64,000 nucleotides of DNA, from contig JAGTPG010000002.1 of NCBI GenBank assembly GCA_018195615.1, positions 2,670,501 to 2,734,500 of the forward strand, given 5' to 3'. Source of the stretch: Streptomyces tuirus. Its GTDB lineage: Bacteria > Actinomycetota > Actinomycetes > Streptomycetales > Streptomycetaceae. Numbering within the stretch: position 1 is the first letter of the stretch; every line of letters starts with the position of its first letter. A program made the position numbers and the translations under genes. The notes beneath the pieces are model-generated. The model saw only the letters and a list, made by a program, of their open reading frames with translations, made no database searches and was not told where the DNA came from. Below are positions 44,154 through 54,037 of this stretch, one piece after another.

Positions 44154-45008
44154 ATGTCTGGCCAGTCGCTGCTCGTCCCGGGGAGCTGTCCCCACCCGTT
44201 CCGTACCCGGAAACATCCGCCGCCCGAGTACGTCGGCAAGCCCGCGCCGACGCCGTACACCGGACCGGAGGTGCAGACGCCCGAGACGATCGAGGCGATG
44301 CGCGTGGCCGGCCGGATCGCCGCCCGGGCGATGGCGGAGGCCGCGAAGCTGATCGCGCCGGGGGTGACCACGGACGAACTGGACAAGGTGGCGCACGAGT
44401 ACATGTGCGACCACGGTGCCTATCCCTCGACGCTCGGTTACCGCGGCTTCCCGAAGTCGCTGTGCACGTCGGTCAACGAGGTCATCTGCCACGGCATCCC
44501 CGACTCGACGGTCCTGAGCGACGGCGACATCGTCAACCTCGACGTGACGGCGTACATCGGCGGTGTGCACGGCGACAACAACGCCACCTACCTGGTCGGT
44601 GACGTCGACGAGGAGTCGCGGCTGCTGGTGGAGCGGACGCGGGAGTCCCTCAACCGGGCGATCAAGGCGGTCAAGCCGGGCCGGCAGATCAACATCATCG
44701 GCCGGGTCATCGAGTCGTACGCCAAGCGCTTCGGCTACGGCGTGGTCCGGGACTTCACGGGCCACGGCATCAACTCGTCGTTCCACTCGGGCCTGATCAT
44801 CCCGCACTACGACAGCCCGCACGCCACGACGGTCATCCAGCCCGGGATGACGTTCACGATCGAGCCGATGCTGACGCTCGGGACGCACGAGTACGACATG
44901 TGGGACGACGGCTGGACGGTCGTGACGAAGGACCGCAAGCGGACGGCCCAGTTCGAGCACACGCTGGTGGTGACGGACGCGGGGGCGGAGATCCTCACGC
45001 TGCCGTAG
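44154..45008 (+). CDS. map: Methionine aminopeptidase, type I
   Basis: Removes the initiator Met from new proteins. 284 aa. The metal ligands are all visible: VNLDVTAYIGGVHGDNNATY (two Asp), FTGHGINSSFHSG (His), FTIEPML (Glu) and AQFEHTLVV (Glu). The N-terminal 45 residues (HPFRTRKHPPPEYVGKPAPTP) are the extension seen in actinobacterial MetAPs. Start ATG 44154, probably leaderless. A terminator follows directly. Confidence 0.97.
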   Translation: MSGQSLLVPGSCPHPFRTRKHPPPEYVGKPAPTPYTGPEVQTPETIEAMRVAGRIAARAMAEAAKLIAPGVTTDELDKVAHEYMCDHGAYPSTLGYRGFPKSLCTSVNEVICHGIPDSTVLSDGDIVNLDVTAYIGGVHGDNNATYLVGDVDEESRLLVERTRESLNRAIKAVKPGRQINIIGRVIESYAKRFGYGVVRDFTGHGINSSFHSGLIIPHYDSPHATTVIQPGMTFTIEPMLTLGTHEYDMWDDGWTVVTKDRKRTAQFEHTLVVTDAGAEILTLP

Positions 45009-45027
45009 CGCCCCACCGGTCCCGCTG

Positions 45028-45057
45028 AAGGCCCGCTCTCCTCGAAGGGCGGGCCTT
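45028..45057 (+). terminator. Terminator of map
   Basis: AAGGCCCGC-N12-GCGGGCCTT followed by T, 20 bases after the map stop. Confidence 0.8.
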
Positions 45058-45092
45058 TCGCATGGCACCTGGCCCGGCATCGGAGTAGCGTT

Positions 45093-45134
45093 TTTACCGA
45101 CACCTCGTCGGGAAGTTTACCGACAGCGAGTCGG
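45093..45134. promoter_or_regulatory. Twin dyads upstream of the heme oxygenase iron box
   Basis: TTTACCGACACCTCGTCGG (45093-45111) and TTTACCGACAGCGAGTCGG (45116-45134) are two near-identical copies 23 bp apart, each holding CCGAC-N5-GTCGG. They precede the iron box and look like sites for a second regulator. Confidence 0.65.
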
Positions 45135-45142
45135 CATTGGCC

Positions 45143-45166
45143 TTGACTTAGGTTAGCCTAACCAAA
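45143..45166 (+). promoter_or_regulatory. Iron box (DmdR/IdeR site) and -35 of the heme oxygenase gene
   Basis: TTAGGTTAGCCTAACCAAA at 45148-45166 matches the IdeR/DmdR operator closely; TTGACT at 45143-45148 is a good -35 overlapping it. The gene should be repressed when iron is plentiful. Confidence 0.9.
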
Positions 45167-45178
45167 GAAAGTGGGCCC

Positions 45179-45826
45179 ATGGAATCTTTCTCGACCCTCA
45201 TCCGGACCGCTTCCCGTGAGCAGCACGAGGAGGTCAGGGGCTCGACCTTCATGAGCGACCTGCTGGGGCACAAACTGGGGGTCGACGCGTTCGCGCGCTA
45301 CACGGAGCAGCTGTGGTTCGTGTACGGGGCACTGGAGTCCGGCGCGGAGCGCCTGGCCGCGGACCCGGTGGCGGGCCCCTTCGTCCGCCCGGAGCTGTTC
45401 CGCATGAGCTCGCTGGAGCAGGACCTGGAGTATCTGCGCGGGCCGGACTGGCGGTCGGTCATCAGCGCGCTGCCGGCCACGCGGGAGTACGCGCGCTGGA
45501 TCTCCGAGTGCGCCCGCGTCTGGCCGGCCGGCTATGTCGCCCACCACTACACGCGCTACCTCGGCGACCTGTCCGGCGGGCAGATCATCCGCGACACGGC
45601 CGAGAGGACGTGGGGTTTCCCGAAGAAGGGCGACGGGGTCCGCTTCTACGTCTTCGAGCAGATCCCCAACCCGGCCGCCTTCAAGCGGAGTTACTGGGAG
45701 CTGCTGGACGCGGTGCCCGGTGACGAGCTGGAGCGGCAGCGGATCGTGGCCGAGTGCAAGCGGGCGTACGCGCTGAACAACGCGGTGTTCCAGGCGCTGG
45801 GCGAGGAGTTCCCGCTGTCGGCGTGA
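45179..45826 (+). CDS. Heme oxygenase (biliverdin-producing)
   Basis: Opens heme with O2 and reductant to release iron, CO and biliverdin. 215 aa. The proximal His is in RTASREQHEEVRG, and the distal helix in HYTRYLGDLSGGQII carries the Gly kink. ATG 45179 lies just after an iron box. The size and motifs fit HmuO-type bacterial enzymes. It stands beside remnants of a heme-uptake system and the EfeUOB iron transporter, so this block serves iron supply. No SD is obvious; GAAAGTGGG is the best upstream match. Confidence 0.95.
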   Translation: MESFSTLIRTASREQHEEVRGSTFMSDLLGHKLGVDAFARYTEQLWFVYGALESGAERLAADPVAGPFVRPELFRMSSLEQDLEYLRGPDWRSVISALPATREYARWISECARVWPAGYVAHHYTRYLGDLSGGQIIRDTAERTWGFPKKGDGVRFYVFEQIPNPAAFKRSYWELLDAVPGDELERQRIVAECKRAYALNNAVFQALGEEFPLSA

Positions 45827-45850
45827 GCCGGCCCCGTCGGTCGCCCCCGG

Positions 45851-46494
45851 TCAGCGTTCGAGGTGGACCCGGCCGCCGACCTCGGTCCAGCCGCCCGGCT
45901 GCGGCGCGGTCAGGATCTGGGAGCCCGCGCCCTGGGTGATGTTCAGGGCCCGGCCCAGCCGGTCGGTGAGCAGCAGGGCCGCCGCGCCGGTCGCCTCGTC
46001 CTCGTCGATCCCGTCGTCCCGTCCCGGGAAGGCCCGGGCCCGGACCCGTCCGGCGGGCTCGTCCTCCCACGCCCAGGCGTACACCCACTCCCCCGGCGGC
46101 GGCACGGCCAGATCGTCGACCTCGGCGGCGCTGCCGTACTGCCGCAGGGTCCGCGGCGGCACCCACTCCGCCCGTGCCTCGATCCAGCAGAACTCCCCGT
46201 CCTGCCGGGCCCCGACCACCCCGGCGGGCGTGACGAGCTCGGGCACGTCCAGCAGCCACGCCGTCCCGACGCAGGGATGCCCGGCGAAGGGCAGCCGCAG
46301 GGTCGGCGTGTAGATGTCGATCACACCCCGCTCGGGTCGTCGACGAACACGGTCTCACTGAACCCGACCTTCGCCGCGAACGCCTGCCGCTCGCTCCACT
46401 CGCGCAAGCCGGAACCGTCGCGAACGACCCCGAGTTCATTGCCGTATCCACCGCTCGGGCCGCAGAAGACACGCAGCACGTCGTAGTCCGTCAC
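45851..46494 (-). CDS. PhzF-family isomerase/epimerase-like protein, one frame break
   Basis: About 214 aa, short for the family (usually 260-300). VTDYDVLRVFCGPSGGYGNELGVV and the adjacent AAKVGFSETVFVDDP carry the catalytic Glu region. The break near 46325 leads to ERGVIDIYTPTLRLPFAGHPCVGTAW with the conserved GHPxxG motif. The end has DEATGAAALLLTDRLGR. GTG 46494 starts it. PhzF proteins act as epimerases or isomerases on diverse acids; the substrate here is unknown. Confidence 0.85.
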
Positions 46495-46690
46495 GGGAGC
46501 ATTCAAACACTGCCGGGGTAGGCGGGGCGGACGGGCCGCCGGACCAGGCAAGCCAGCGCAGTCTGACCGGGTCTGGCGGGCCGAGCCAGCCGGGCCAGGC
46601 GGGTGGGCCAGTCAGGCCGGGACATGCCCGGTGGGGACATGCCACGTCGGTCCGGGGCGGGCGACCGGTGGGTCGGTCGTCCCCGGCGTC

Positions 46691-47047
46691 CTACGCCTCC
46701 GTGCGCCGTCTGCGTACCGCCAGGACGACGCCCGCGCCCGCCGCGACGGCCGCCGTGCCCAGGGCGGCGGCCGGGACGGAGGAGCCGGTGGTGGCGAGGT
46801 CGCCGGTCACGCCACCCGTGGTGGTGCCGGTGCCGCCCGTCGTCGTGCCGGTGCCGCCGGCCGTCGTGCCGGTGGTGGCGGAGCCTGCTGCGGGGCTGCC
46901 GTCGTCGCCCGGGAGTTGGGCGTCGTCCGTCAGGGCCACGGCCAGGTCGACGGGGTCGAGCCGGGTGCCCGCGGTGTAGAAGTCGCCGAAGGCCTTCGCG
47001 CCGGCCTCGGTGAGGGTGGCCGAGACGTCGTCGACCTCGGCCATCAC
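46691..47047 (-). pseudogene. 3' part of an HtaA-domain, sortase-anchored heme-binding protein gene
   Basis: The last ~118 codons of an HtaA-type surface protein: LTEAGAKAFGDFYTAGTRLDPVDLAVALTDD (end of an HtaA domain), a Thr/Gly linker with TGTTTGGTG repeats, then the sortase signal LATTG, a hydrophobic helix and RRRRTEA. The signal peptide and most of the HtaA domain are missing. At about 47050 the sequence switches to HtaA sequence on the other strand. HtaA proteins capture heme at the actinobacterial surface. Broken by rearrangement, or by misassembly. Confidence 0.75.
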
Positions 47048-47050
47048 ACG

Positions 47051-47488
47051 GAGGCCGGGCAGTACCAGCTCGACCTCACCCTCAGCCGTCCCACCGTGAG
47101 CGTCTCCGGCTCCACCGGCACGCTCCTCGTGGACGTCGTCAGCAAGGCGAAGGGCACCGGGACGGTCACGACGTCCCGTCAGGTGCTGCGGAAGCCGCTG
47201 CCGCCGACGGTCGCGGCGCCGCCCGTCAGGGAGGAACTGGTGCTGCGCCTGTGCCGGTCAAGGGCGCACGCCGGTGACGCGGTGGTCGTGGTGGTGCACG
47301 ATCTGGGACTCGCCGCGGCCTACGCGAACCGGGTCGCGCTCCTGTGCGCCGGTCGTGTCGCCGCGGACGGCCCGCCCGCCGAGGTCTTCTCCGCGCCACT
47401 GCTGTCCGACGTCTACGACCAGCCCGTGGAGGTCCTCCCGCACCCGCGCACGCAAGCGCCCCTGATCACCCCGAGACGAGACCTTTGA
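47051..47488 (+). pseudogene. Fused remnants: HtaA-domain piece and 3' part of hmuV
   Basis: In one open frame, QYQLDLTLSRPTVSVSGSTG and LLVDVVSKAKGTG (an internal HtaA piece, 47060-47180) run through a Pro-rich join into EELVLRLCRSRAHAGDAVVV and VVHDLGLAAAYANRVALLCAGRV, ending VYDQPVEVLPHPRTQAP. The latter is the C-terminal third of a heme ABC transporter ATPase (HmuV), lacking Walker A, signature and Walker B. A deletion has therefore joined htaA to hmuV, removing the binding protein and permease genes expected between. Not functional as it stands. Confidence 0.75.
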
Positions 47489-47547
47489 CTTTCCCTTGAC
47501 TCCTCCATGAGGGCGATTTTGAGCCACTTAAGCAATCCTTATCTCGC

Positions 47548-47566
47548 TTAGGTGAGCCTCACCTTC
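47548..47566 (+). promoter_or_regulatory. Iron box upstream of efeO
   Basis: TTAGGTGAGCCTCACCTTC, with a perfect AGGTGAG-C-CTCACCT dyad, in the usual DmdR/IdeR layout. It lies 19-37 bases upstream of the efeO ATG. Confidence 0.8.
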
Positions 47567-47584
47567 CTCTTTCCTGGAGCCCTC

Positions 47585-48732
47585 ATGCGACCCGCCCGAC
47601 CCGTCTGTGCCGTGATCGCCGCCGCGGCGGCAGTGACCGTCGTCACCGGCTGTACCGAGAAGAGCGACGCCAAGGACGGCGACCGCGTCGTCAAGGTGAC
47701 GGCGACGGACGACAAGTGCGAGGTGTCGAAGAAGGAGTTCCCGGCGGGGCACGTCGAACTGGCCGTCGAGAACAAGGGCTCCAAGGTCACCGAGGTCTAT
47801 GTCCTCTTCCCCGACGACCGTGTGGTCACCGAGCGCGAGAACATAGGCCCCGGCACCGAGCAGCGGGTCACCGCCGAGGTGAAGGCCGGCGAGTACCAGA
47901 TCGCCTGCAAGCCCGGCATGAAGGGCAAGGGCATCCGCCAGGCCGTCAAGGCCACCGGCGGCAAGGCCGTGCAGCGCGACCCGCGCCTGGACAAGGCCGT
48001 CGCCGACTACCGCGCCTACGTCCAGCAGCAGGCCGACGAGACCCTGCCGCTCGCCGAGACCTTCGCGAAGGCCGTCAAGGACGGCGACCTCGAGGCCGCG
48101 AAGGAGGCCTACGCCCCTTCCCGCATCGGCTGGGAGCGCACCGAGCCGGTCGCCGAGTCCTTCGGTGACATCGACCCCAAGGTCGACGTCCGCGAGGACG
48201 GCCTGGAGGACGGCCAGGACCCGGCCACCGACTGGACCGGCTGGCACCGCATGGAGAAGGCCCTCTGGCAGGACGAGAAGATCGGCGACCGCGAGAAGGA
48301 ACTCGCCGGCCGGCTGATCACCGACCTGAAGGACTGGCAGAACCGGGTCGGCAAGGCCGAGATCACCCCACCTCCATGGCCAACGGCGCCAAGGAGCTCC
48401 TCGACGAGGTCGCCACCGGCAAGGTCACCGGCGAGGAGGAGCGCTACTCGCACACCGACCTGGTCGACTTCAAGGCCAACGTCGAGGGCGCGCGGAAGTC
48501 GTACGAGCTGCTGAAGCCGGTCGCGCAGGAGAACGACAAGGCGCTCACCACCGAACTGGACCAGCAGTTCGCCGCCCTGAACACCCTGCTCGACAAGTAC
48601 CGCCCGAACACGACGTCGTACGACTTCACCTCGTACGACAAGGTCGGCAAGGCCGACCGCAAGGAGCTCTCGGACGCGGTCAACGCGCTGGCGGAGCCCC
48701 TGTCGAAGCTCGCCGCCGCCGTCGTGAAGTAG
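47585..48732 (+). CDS. efeO: Iron uptake lipoprotein EfeO, one frame break
   Basis: Extracytoplasmic component of the EfeUOB ferrous/ferric iron importer, about 382 aa. Lipobox VTGC at residue 23; N-terminal cupredoxin-like domain (KCEVSKKEFPAGHVELAVENKG, YQIACKPGMKG); C-terminal M75 peptidase-like domain with the HxxE motif in WHRMEKALW. The frame breaks near 48370: AEITP must continue as TSMANGAKELLDEV, one C missing. GGAG lies six bases before the ATG, and an iron box lies upstream. First gene of efeO-efeB-efeU. Confidence 0.93.
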
Positions 48733-48744
48733 GGGGCCACACCC

Positions 48745-49982
48745 ATGACGGACAAGGACACGCCCACCCCCTCCCGGCGCTCCCTGCTCGGCTGGGGCGG
48801 CGCGGGCCTGGCCCTCGGCGCCGCCGCGGCGGGCGGAGCGGTGGCGATGGCCCGCACCGGCGACGAACCGCCGCCGGACGCCGGAACCGCCGTCCCCTTC
48901 CACGGTCCGCACCAGGCAGGCATCGCCACACCGGTCCAGGACCGCCTGCACTTCGCGGCGTTCGACGTACAGACGCGCGACCGGGCGGAGTTCGTCCAGT
49001 TGCTGAAGGACTGGACGGAGGCCGCCCGCCGGATGACGGCCGGGCACCCGGTGGGCGAGGGCGCCCACGGCGGCCTGCCCGAGGCACCCCCGACGACACC
49101 GGCGAGGCCCTGGGCCTCAAGCCCTCCCGCCTGACCCTCACGATCGGCTTCGGCCCGTCCCTGTTCGAGAAGTTCGGCCTCGCGGACCACCGCCCCGACG
49201 CCCTGGTCGACCTGCCGAAGTTCGCGGGCGACAACCTGGACAAGGCCCGCAGCGACGGCGACCTGTGCGTCCAGGCCTGCGCGGACGACCCGCAGGTCGC
49301 CGTGCACGCCGTCCGCAACCTGGCCCGCATCGGCTTCGGCAAGGTGGTCATCCGCTGGTCCCAACTGGGCTTCGGCAAGACGTCGTCCACGACGCCCGAG
49401 GCGCAGACGCCGCGCAATCTGATGGGCTTCAAGGACGGCACCCGCAACATAGCGGGCACGGAGACGGACCGGCTCCGGAAGTTCGTCTGGGTGCCCGAAG
49501 GGGACGGCCCGTCCTGGATGACGGGCGGCTCCTACCTGGTCGCCCGCCGCATCCGCATGCACATCGAGACGTGGGACCGCACCTCGCTCCAGGAGCAGGA
49601 GGACATCTTCGGCCGCGACAAGGGCGAGGGCGCGCCGGTCGGCAAGGCGAAGGAGCGCGACGAGCCGTTCCTGAAGGCGATGAAGCCCGACGCGCACGTC
49701 CGGCTCGCCCACCCCGACGCCAACCACGGCGCGACGATCCTGCGCCGCGGCTACTCCTTCACCGACGGCACGGACGGACTGGGCCGCCTGGACGCGGGCC
49801 TGTTCTTCCTGGCCTACCAGCGGGACGTCCGCAAGGGCTTCGTCCCGATCCAGCGCAACCTGGCCACGGACGCGCTCAACGAATACATCCAGCACGTGGG
49901 TTCGGCGCTCTTCGCGATCCCGCCGGGCGTCCGCGACAAGGACGACTGGTGGGGCCGGACGCTGTTCTCCAAGGAGGCCTGA
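48745..49982 (+). CDS. efeB: Tat-exported Dyp-type peroxidase EfeB, one frame break
   Basis: Heme peroxidase of the EfeUOB system, about 412 aa, proposed to oxidise iron or act on heme outside the membrane. Twin-arginine signal PSRRSLLGWGGAGLALG. The Dyp motif GFKDGTRNIAG carries the distal Asp, and the His in LAHPDANHGA or nearby is the proximal candidate. The frame breaks near 49093: PEAPP must continue as DDTGEALGLKPSRL, one C missing. It follows efeO by 12 bases and precedes efeU by three, so the three genes form one operon. Confidence 0.93.
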
Positions 49983-49985
49983 GCC

Positions 49986-50827
49986 GTGTTCTCCAACTAC
50001 CTGATCGGTCTGCGCGAGGGCCTGGAGGCGAGCCTCGTCGTCTGCATCCTCATCGCGTACCTGGTCAAGACGGACCGCAGGGACGCGCTGAAGCCGATCT
50101 GGATCGGCATCGGCGTCGCGGTGGCCCTCGCCCTGGGCTTCGGCTGCGCACTCGAATTCGGTTCGCAGGAGCTGACGTTCCAGGCCCAGGAGGCGCTCGG
50201 CGGGTCGCTGTCGATCCTCGCGGTGGGACTCGTGACCTGGATGGTGTTCTGGATGCGCCGCACCGCCCGGCACCTCAGGTCGGAGCTGCACGGCAGGCTG
50301 GACGCGGCGCTGGCGATGGGCACGGGGGCGCTGGTCGCGACCGCGTTCCTGGCCGTGGGCCGGGAGGGCCTGGAAACGGCCCTGTTCGTCTGGGCCTCGG
50401 TCCACGCGGCGAGCGACGGCACGCCGCGCCCGCTGCTGGGCGTCGCCCTCGGCCTCCTGACGGCGGTCCTCCTGGGCTGGCTGTTCTACCGGGCGCACTG
50501 CGCATCAACCTCGCCCGGTTCTTCACGTGGACCGGCGGCATGCTGGTCGTCGTCGCGGCGGGCGTCCTGGCGTACGGCTTCCACGACCTCCAGGAGGCCG
50601 ACTTCCTGCCGGGGCTCAACGACAAGGCCTTCGACATCTCCGGCACGATCCCGCCGGACAGCTGGTACGGCACGCTCCTCAAGGGCGTGTTCAACTTCCA
50701 GCCCGACCCGACGGTGCTCCAAGTCGCGGTGTGGTTGCTGTACTTGATCCCGACGCTGATGCTTTTCCTGCTGCCCGCAGGCCTTGGACAGCGCCGGACG
50801 TCGCCAACACCGGCGCGGGACGCCTGA
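49986..50827 (+). CDS. efeU: Iron permease EfeU (FTR1 family), one frame break
   Basis: Integral membrane iron permease, about 280 aa, seven helices. The two REGLE iron-binding motifs are LREGLEASLVV in helix 1 and GREGLETALFV in helix 4. The frame breaks at about 50492: WLFYR must continue as GALRINLARFFTWTGG, one G missing. GTG 49986 has AAGGAGG within the end of efeB. Last gene of the operon; no terminator stands out after it. Confidence 0.93.
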
Positions 50828-51230
50828 GGCCGGGTGGGCCCGCAACCCGGCGAAACGGGGTGCCGCCGCGCCCACCCGTGCCGCCCCAGCGGCACGACTG
50901 CCCGCAGCGGCGGCCTGCCTGCCGACAGCTGAGCGGGACGGGCGGCCCGCAACGGCGGCCTGCGGCAGCTCAGGCGAGACGCGTCCGCACCCGCGCACGC
51001 GCGGAAGGGGACGTGTCGGGGGTGTCCGCCCGCAGCGGTTGGCGCGTCAACGGACAGCTAGTCGGTATCCCACCCCATCGCGCCGTTCCGAGGACGGACA
51101 CCCCCCGGCGCGGCCCCGACCCACCACCCGCGGCGTAGGCGCACGAGCCCGCACCCCCACCCACCCCCGCCCAACCGCCGGAGGCACCCGGTAGGGTTCG
51201 CCTCCGGAAAGGGGAAGGTGAAGGAAGCCG
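50828..51230. other. Intergenic stretch without a recognisable gene
   Basis: 403 bases after efeU. It contains two imperfect copies of CCCGCA(G/A)CGGCGGCCTGC at about 50895 and 50944 and GC-rich low-complexity sequence. No RNA gene, clear terminator or promoter is visible apart from the AAGGAAG ribosome site just before the lipoprotein ATG. Confidence 0.6.
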
Positions 51231-52228
51231 ATGAGCAGGGATCGCGACCCTCTAACGCTCCGCAGGCCCGCCCGGAGCGCCCTCATAGCGGCCTCGGTGA
51301 CCGCTTTGTCGCTGACGGCCAGTGGCTGCGTCGTCGTGCACGGCGAACGGGAGATCCTCCCGTCCACCACCCGCGCCGAAGCCGCCAAGGCCCTCCAGGA
51401 GTTCACGACCGCGTACAACGAGGCCGACCAGAACTACGACGCCTCCCTGGACGCCGACCACACCACCGGCGCCCTCGCCGACATCGACTCGGCACGTCTG
51501 AAGGCCGGGAAGGCCAACAACCCGGACGGCAACCCGAACCACACCCCCTGAAGCTGACGGACGCGAAGTTCACGATCCCCAAGAAGGCCGGCTGGCCCCG
51601 CTGGTTCCTCGTCGACGCGGCCGGCAACAAGGGCGGCACCGCACGCTGGCTGCTCGTGTTCACCCGCAGCAGCCTGGACGACCCTTTCCAGGTCGCGTAC
51701 CTGACCCTCGTCACCCCGGCAAGGTCCCGGAGTTCAAGAAGGACGCGGACGGCTGGGCCGAGTCCGTCCCCGTGAACGCGACCGACCTGGCCGTCGGCCC
51801 CGGCGATCTGAGCCAGGACTACACCACGTACCTGAAGAGCGGCGGGACGTCTTCACGGACGGCTCGCACACCAGCCAGTGGCGTGCCCTGCGTGAGAAGA
51901 ACGCCAAGAAGCCGGGCATGGCCACCCAGTACATCGACGAGCCGCTGACGAGCGGCGACTACGCACCGCTGGCGCTGCGCACGACGGACGGCGGGGCACT
52001 CGTGTTCTTCACCACGCGGCACTACGAGAAGCAGACGGCCTACGCGGGCACCTCGTTCCCCACCCCGACAAGGACGTCCTCGCCCTGACGACCGGCGAGA
52101 TCAAGCAGTCCCTCACGATGGAGTTCGTCTCCAACGAGGTGGCACTGGACCCGCCGAAGACCGGCGGAGACCAGCAGGTGACGATCCTGGGCCGGATCCA
52201 GGGCATGACGTCCGCGGAAGGCTCCTGA
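51231..52228 (+). CDS. Secreted lipoprotein of unknown function, four frame breaks
   Basis: About 333 aa read across four one-base losses (near 51548, 51720, 51842 and 52073). Lipobox LTASGC at residue 33, then VVVHGEREILPSTTRAEAAKAL. The body includes LKLTDAKFTIPKKAGWPRWFLVD, RWLLVFTRSSLDDPFQVAYL, GDVFTDGSHTSQWRALREKN and TTRHYEKQTAYAG, ending TILGRIQGMTSAEGS. Resembles conserved exported Streptomyces lipoproteins; no enzymatic motif is seen. ATG 51231 with GAAGGAAG upstream. Confidence 0.75.
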
Positions 52229-52261
52229 CAGCCGGTCCGGCCCAGGAAGGGCCGACCCGGT

Positions 52262-52994
52262 TCAGTGCCGCAGGGGCCAGGCCGCACCCGTGTGGCCGGG
52301 CTCCTCACCGGCGTACCGGGCACAGGCCTCCGTCAGGGCCTCCAGCAGGCTCAACGGATCCGGCAGCGGATGCTCCGGCCCCCGCAGCCAGTACACCGTC
52401 TGGTCCGCACCGGGCAGCCGCGCCGGCGGTACGAGGACGTAGGAACCGCGGCAGTGCCACCGCAGCCCGGGGTGCTCGTCCATCGTCTCGGGGTGGCAGT
52501 CCAGTTCGCACGGCCACCACTCGTCCTCGTCCTCGGGCGTACCGCGGGTGAGTGTGAAGAAGAGCATGCGGCCGTCGTCGCTCTCGGCGACCGGCCCGAC
52601 CTCGACACCCGCACCGAGCAGCCGCTCCAACGCGTCGCGACCGGCATCCAGGGGCACGTCGAGGACGTCGTGCACCATGCCGGTCGCGGTGATGAAGTTG
52701 GCCTGCGGTTGATGGCGGGCCCAGCGCTCGATCTGGGCGCGGTCGGTGGTGGACTGCGTCTGCCAGGCGAAGGACACCGGGTGCCGGGCGGGGTGGGACA
52801 GCCGACGCGGTCACAGGAACAGCGGTAGCCGGCCGGGTGCGCGGCGGGCGCGAGGGCAGTCCCGCGCCGGCGGCGGCGAGCAGCAGGGCCTCACGGCCGC
52901 CGTCACCGGCGGTCTCCTTCGGCCGGCGCCCGGCGCGCAGCCACTGGGTGAGTTTGCCCTGCAGACCGGTCCGGCCGCCGAACTCCGCGCTCAT
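52262..52994 (-). CDS. Prim-Pol-domain (bifunctional DNA primase/polymerase N-terminal) protein, two frame breaks
   Basis: About 244 aa. A short leader (MSAEFGGRTGLQGKLTQWLRAGRR) precedes AAHPAGYRCSCDRVGCPTPARHPVSF and QTQSTTDRAQIERWARHQPQANFITATGMVHDVLDVPLDAGRDALERL, the typical start of the archaeo-eukaryotic primase-like Prim-Pol domain. Two one-base losses lie near 52850 and 52780. Only the N-terminal domain is present, without a helicase, as in many stand-alone Streptomyces homologues. The catalytic carboxylates (DVLDVPLD) are visible. Role unknown; it may be regulatory rather than replicative. Confidence 0.78.
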
Positions 52995-53098
52995 CTATCC
53001 CCTCGCCTCGCCGTCGTGCGCAACAGCATGCCCTATGGTCGCATCTTCCCGCGCAGCGGGGGCCAGTGCCCACATCCGGGGCAGGAGGGGCGAGGCAT

Positions 53099-54037
53099 AT
53101 GCCACCGGGCGAGAGGCACTCCGTACCAGGATCTGGTGTCATTGCCCGCTTTGCCAGGACATGGCGTCCTACCGTGGTCGCCATGGTCACATGGATCGCG
53201 CTGACGGGCCTGGCCTCCGCGGCTTCCCTGGTCTCGCTGACCGCCACGGGACCGGCCGCCGGAGCCCTGGCCCCGCTGGAGTGGGGCACCGGCCCGCTGA
53301 CGGTGGCGGCACTCCCCGGATCACCTACGTCGCCCATCGCGGCGGCGCCCGCGAGGTCCCGGAGAACAGCATGTCGGGGCTGATGGCCGCCTACGAGCGC
53401 GGCACGGCACAGGTGCTGGACTTCGACACCCGGCTGCTGCGCGACGGCACGCCCGTGGTGTTCCACGACGAGACCCTGAACCGCACCACCTACCTCGGCG
53501 GCGAGGTGCACGGCCTGGACGCCGGGAGTGGCAGGGCGTACGGCTGCGCCCGAAGGACGCGCTGCCCGGCAGCTGGCGGTCGGAACGGCCACCGACGGTC
53601 GCCGAGGTGCTGGATCGTTTCGGCGGGCGGATCGTGCTGATGCTGGAGGCCAAGGACCCGCGGAGCCTGGAACGGCTGGCCCGGCTGATCCGCGCCCGGG
53701 CCTGACCCGCTCGGTCTTCGTGAACTCCAACGACCCCGAGGTGGCCCGGCGCGCCCACCGTCTGGGCCTGCTCGCGCAGCTGTGGCGCTCGGCGCGGCAA
53801 CTGCGCACGGACCGCCCGGAGCGCTGGCGGTCGTACGTGGACCTGCTGGACGTGGACCACCGGGCGCGGGACGCGGATCTGCGGCGGGCGGTGAGGTCGG
53901 GCATCCGGCGGGTGTGGGCGCACACCGTGGTGACGGACGCGCAGCGGGACCGGGTGCTGGCGCTGGGCTGCGACGGGGTGATCACGGACGCGCCGGGACG
54001 CCTCGCCCGGGCCGCTCAGCGCGGGGCGAGGCCGTGA
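53099..54037 (+). CDS. Glycerophosphodiester phosphodiesterase, three frame breaks
   Basis: About 313 aa, with an N-terminal helix (MVTWIALTGLASAASLVSL) that anchors or exports it. GDPD motifs: YVAHRGGAREVPENSMSG (His and Glu), FDTRLLRDGTPVVFHDETLNRTT, VLMLEAKDP, and the C-terminal DGVITDAPGRLARAA. Breaks near 53308, 53527 and 53697, one base missing at each. ATG 53099 has AGGAGGGG upstream; a start at 53183 would also keep the helix. It overlaps the end of the convergent TetR gene by 22 bases. Confidence 0.85.

Noticed and set aside
47585..50827. Programmed frameshifting in efeO, efeB and efeU
   Set aside because: The same one-base loss is seen in unrelated genes throughout, without slippery sites or structures; error is simpler.
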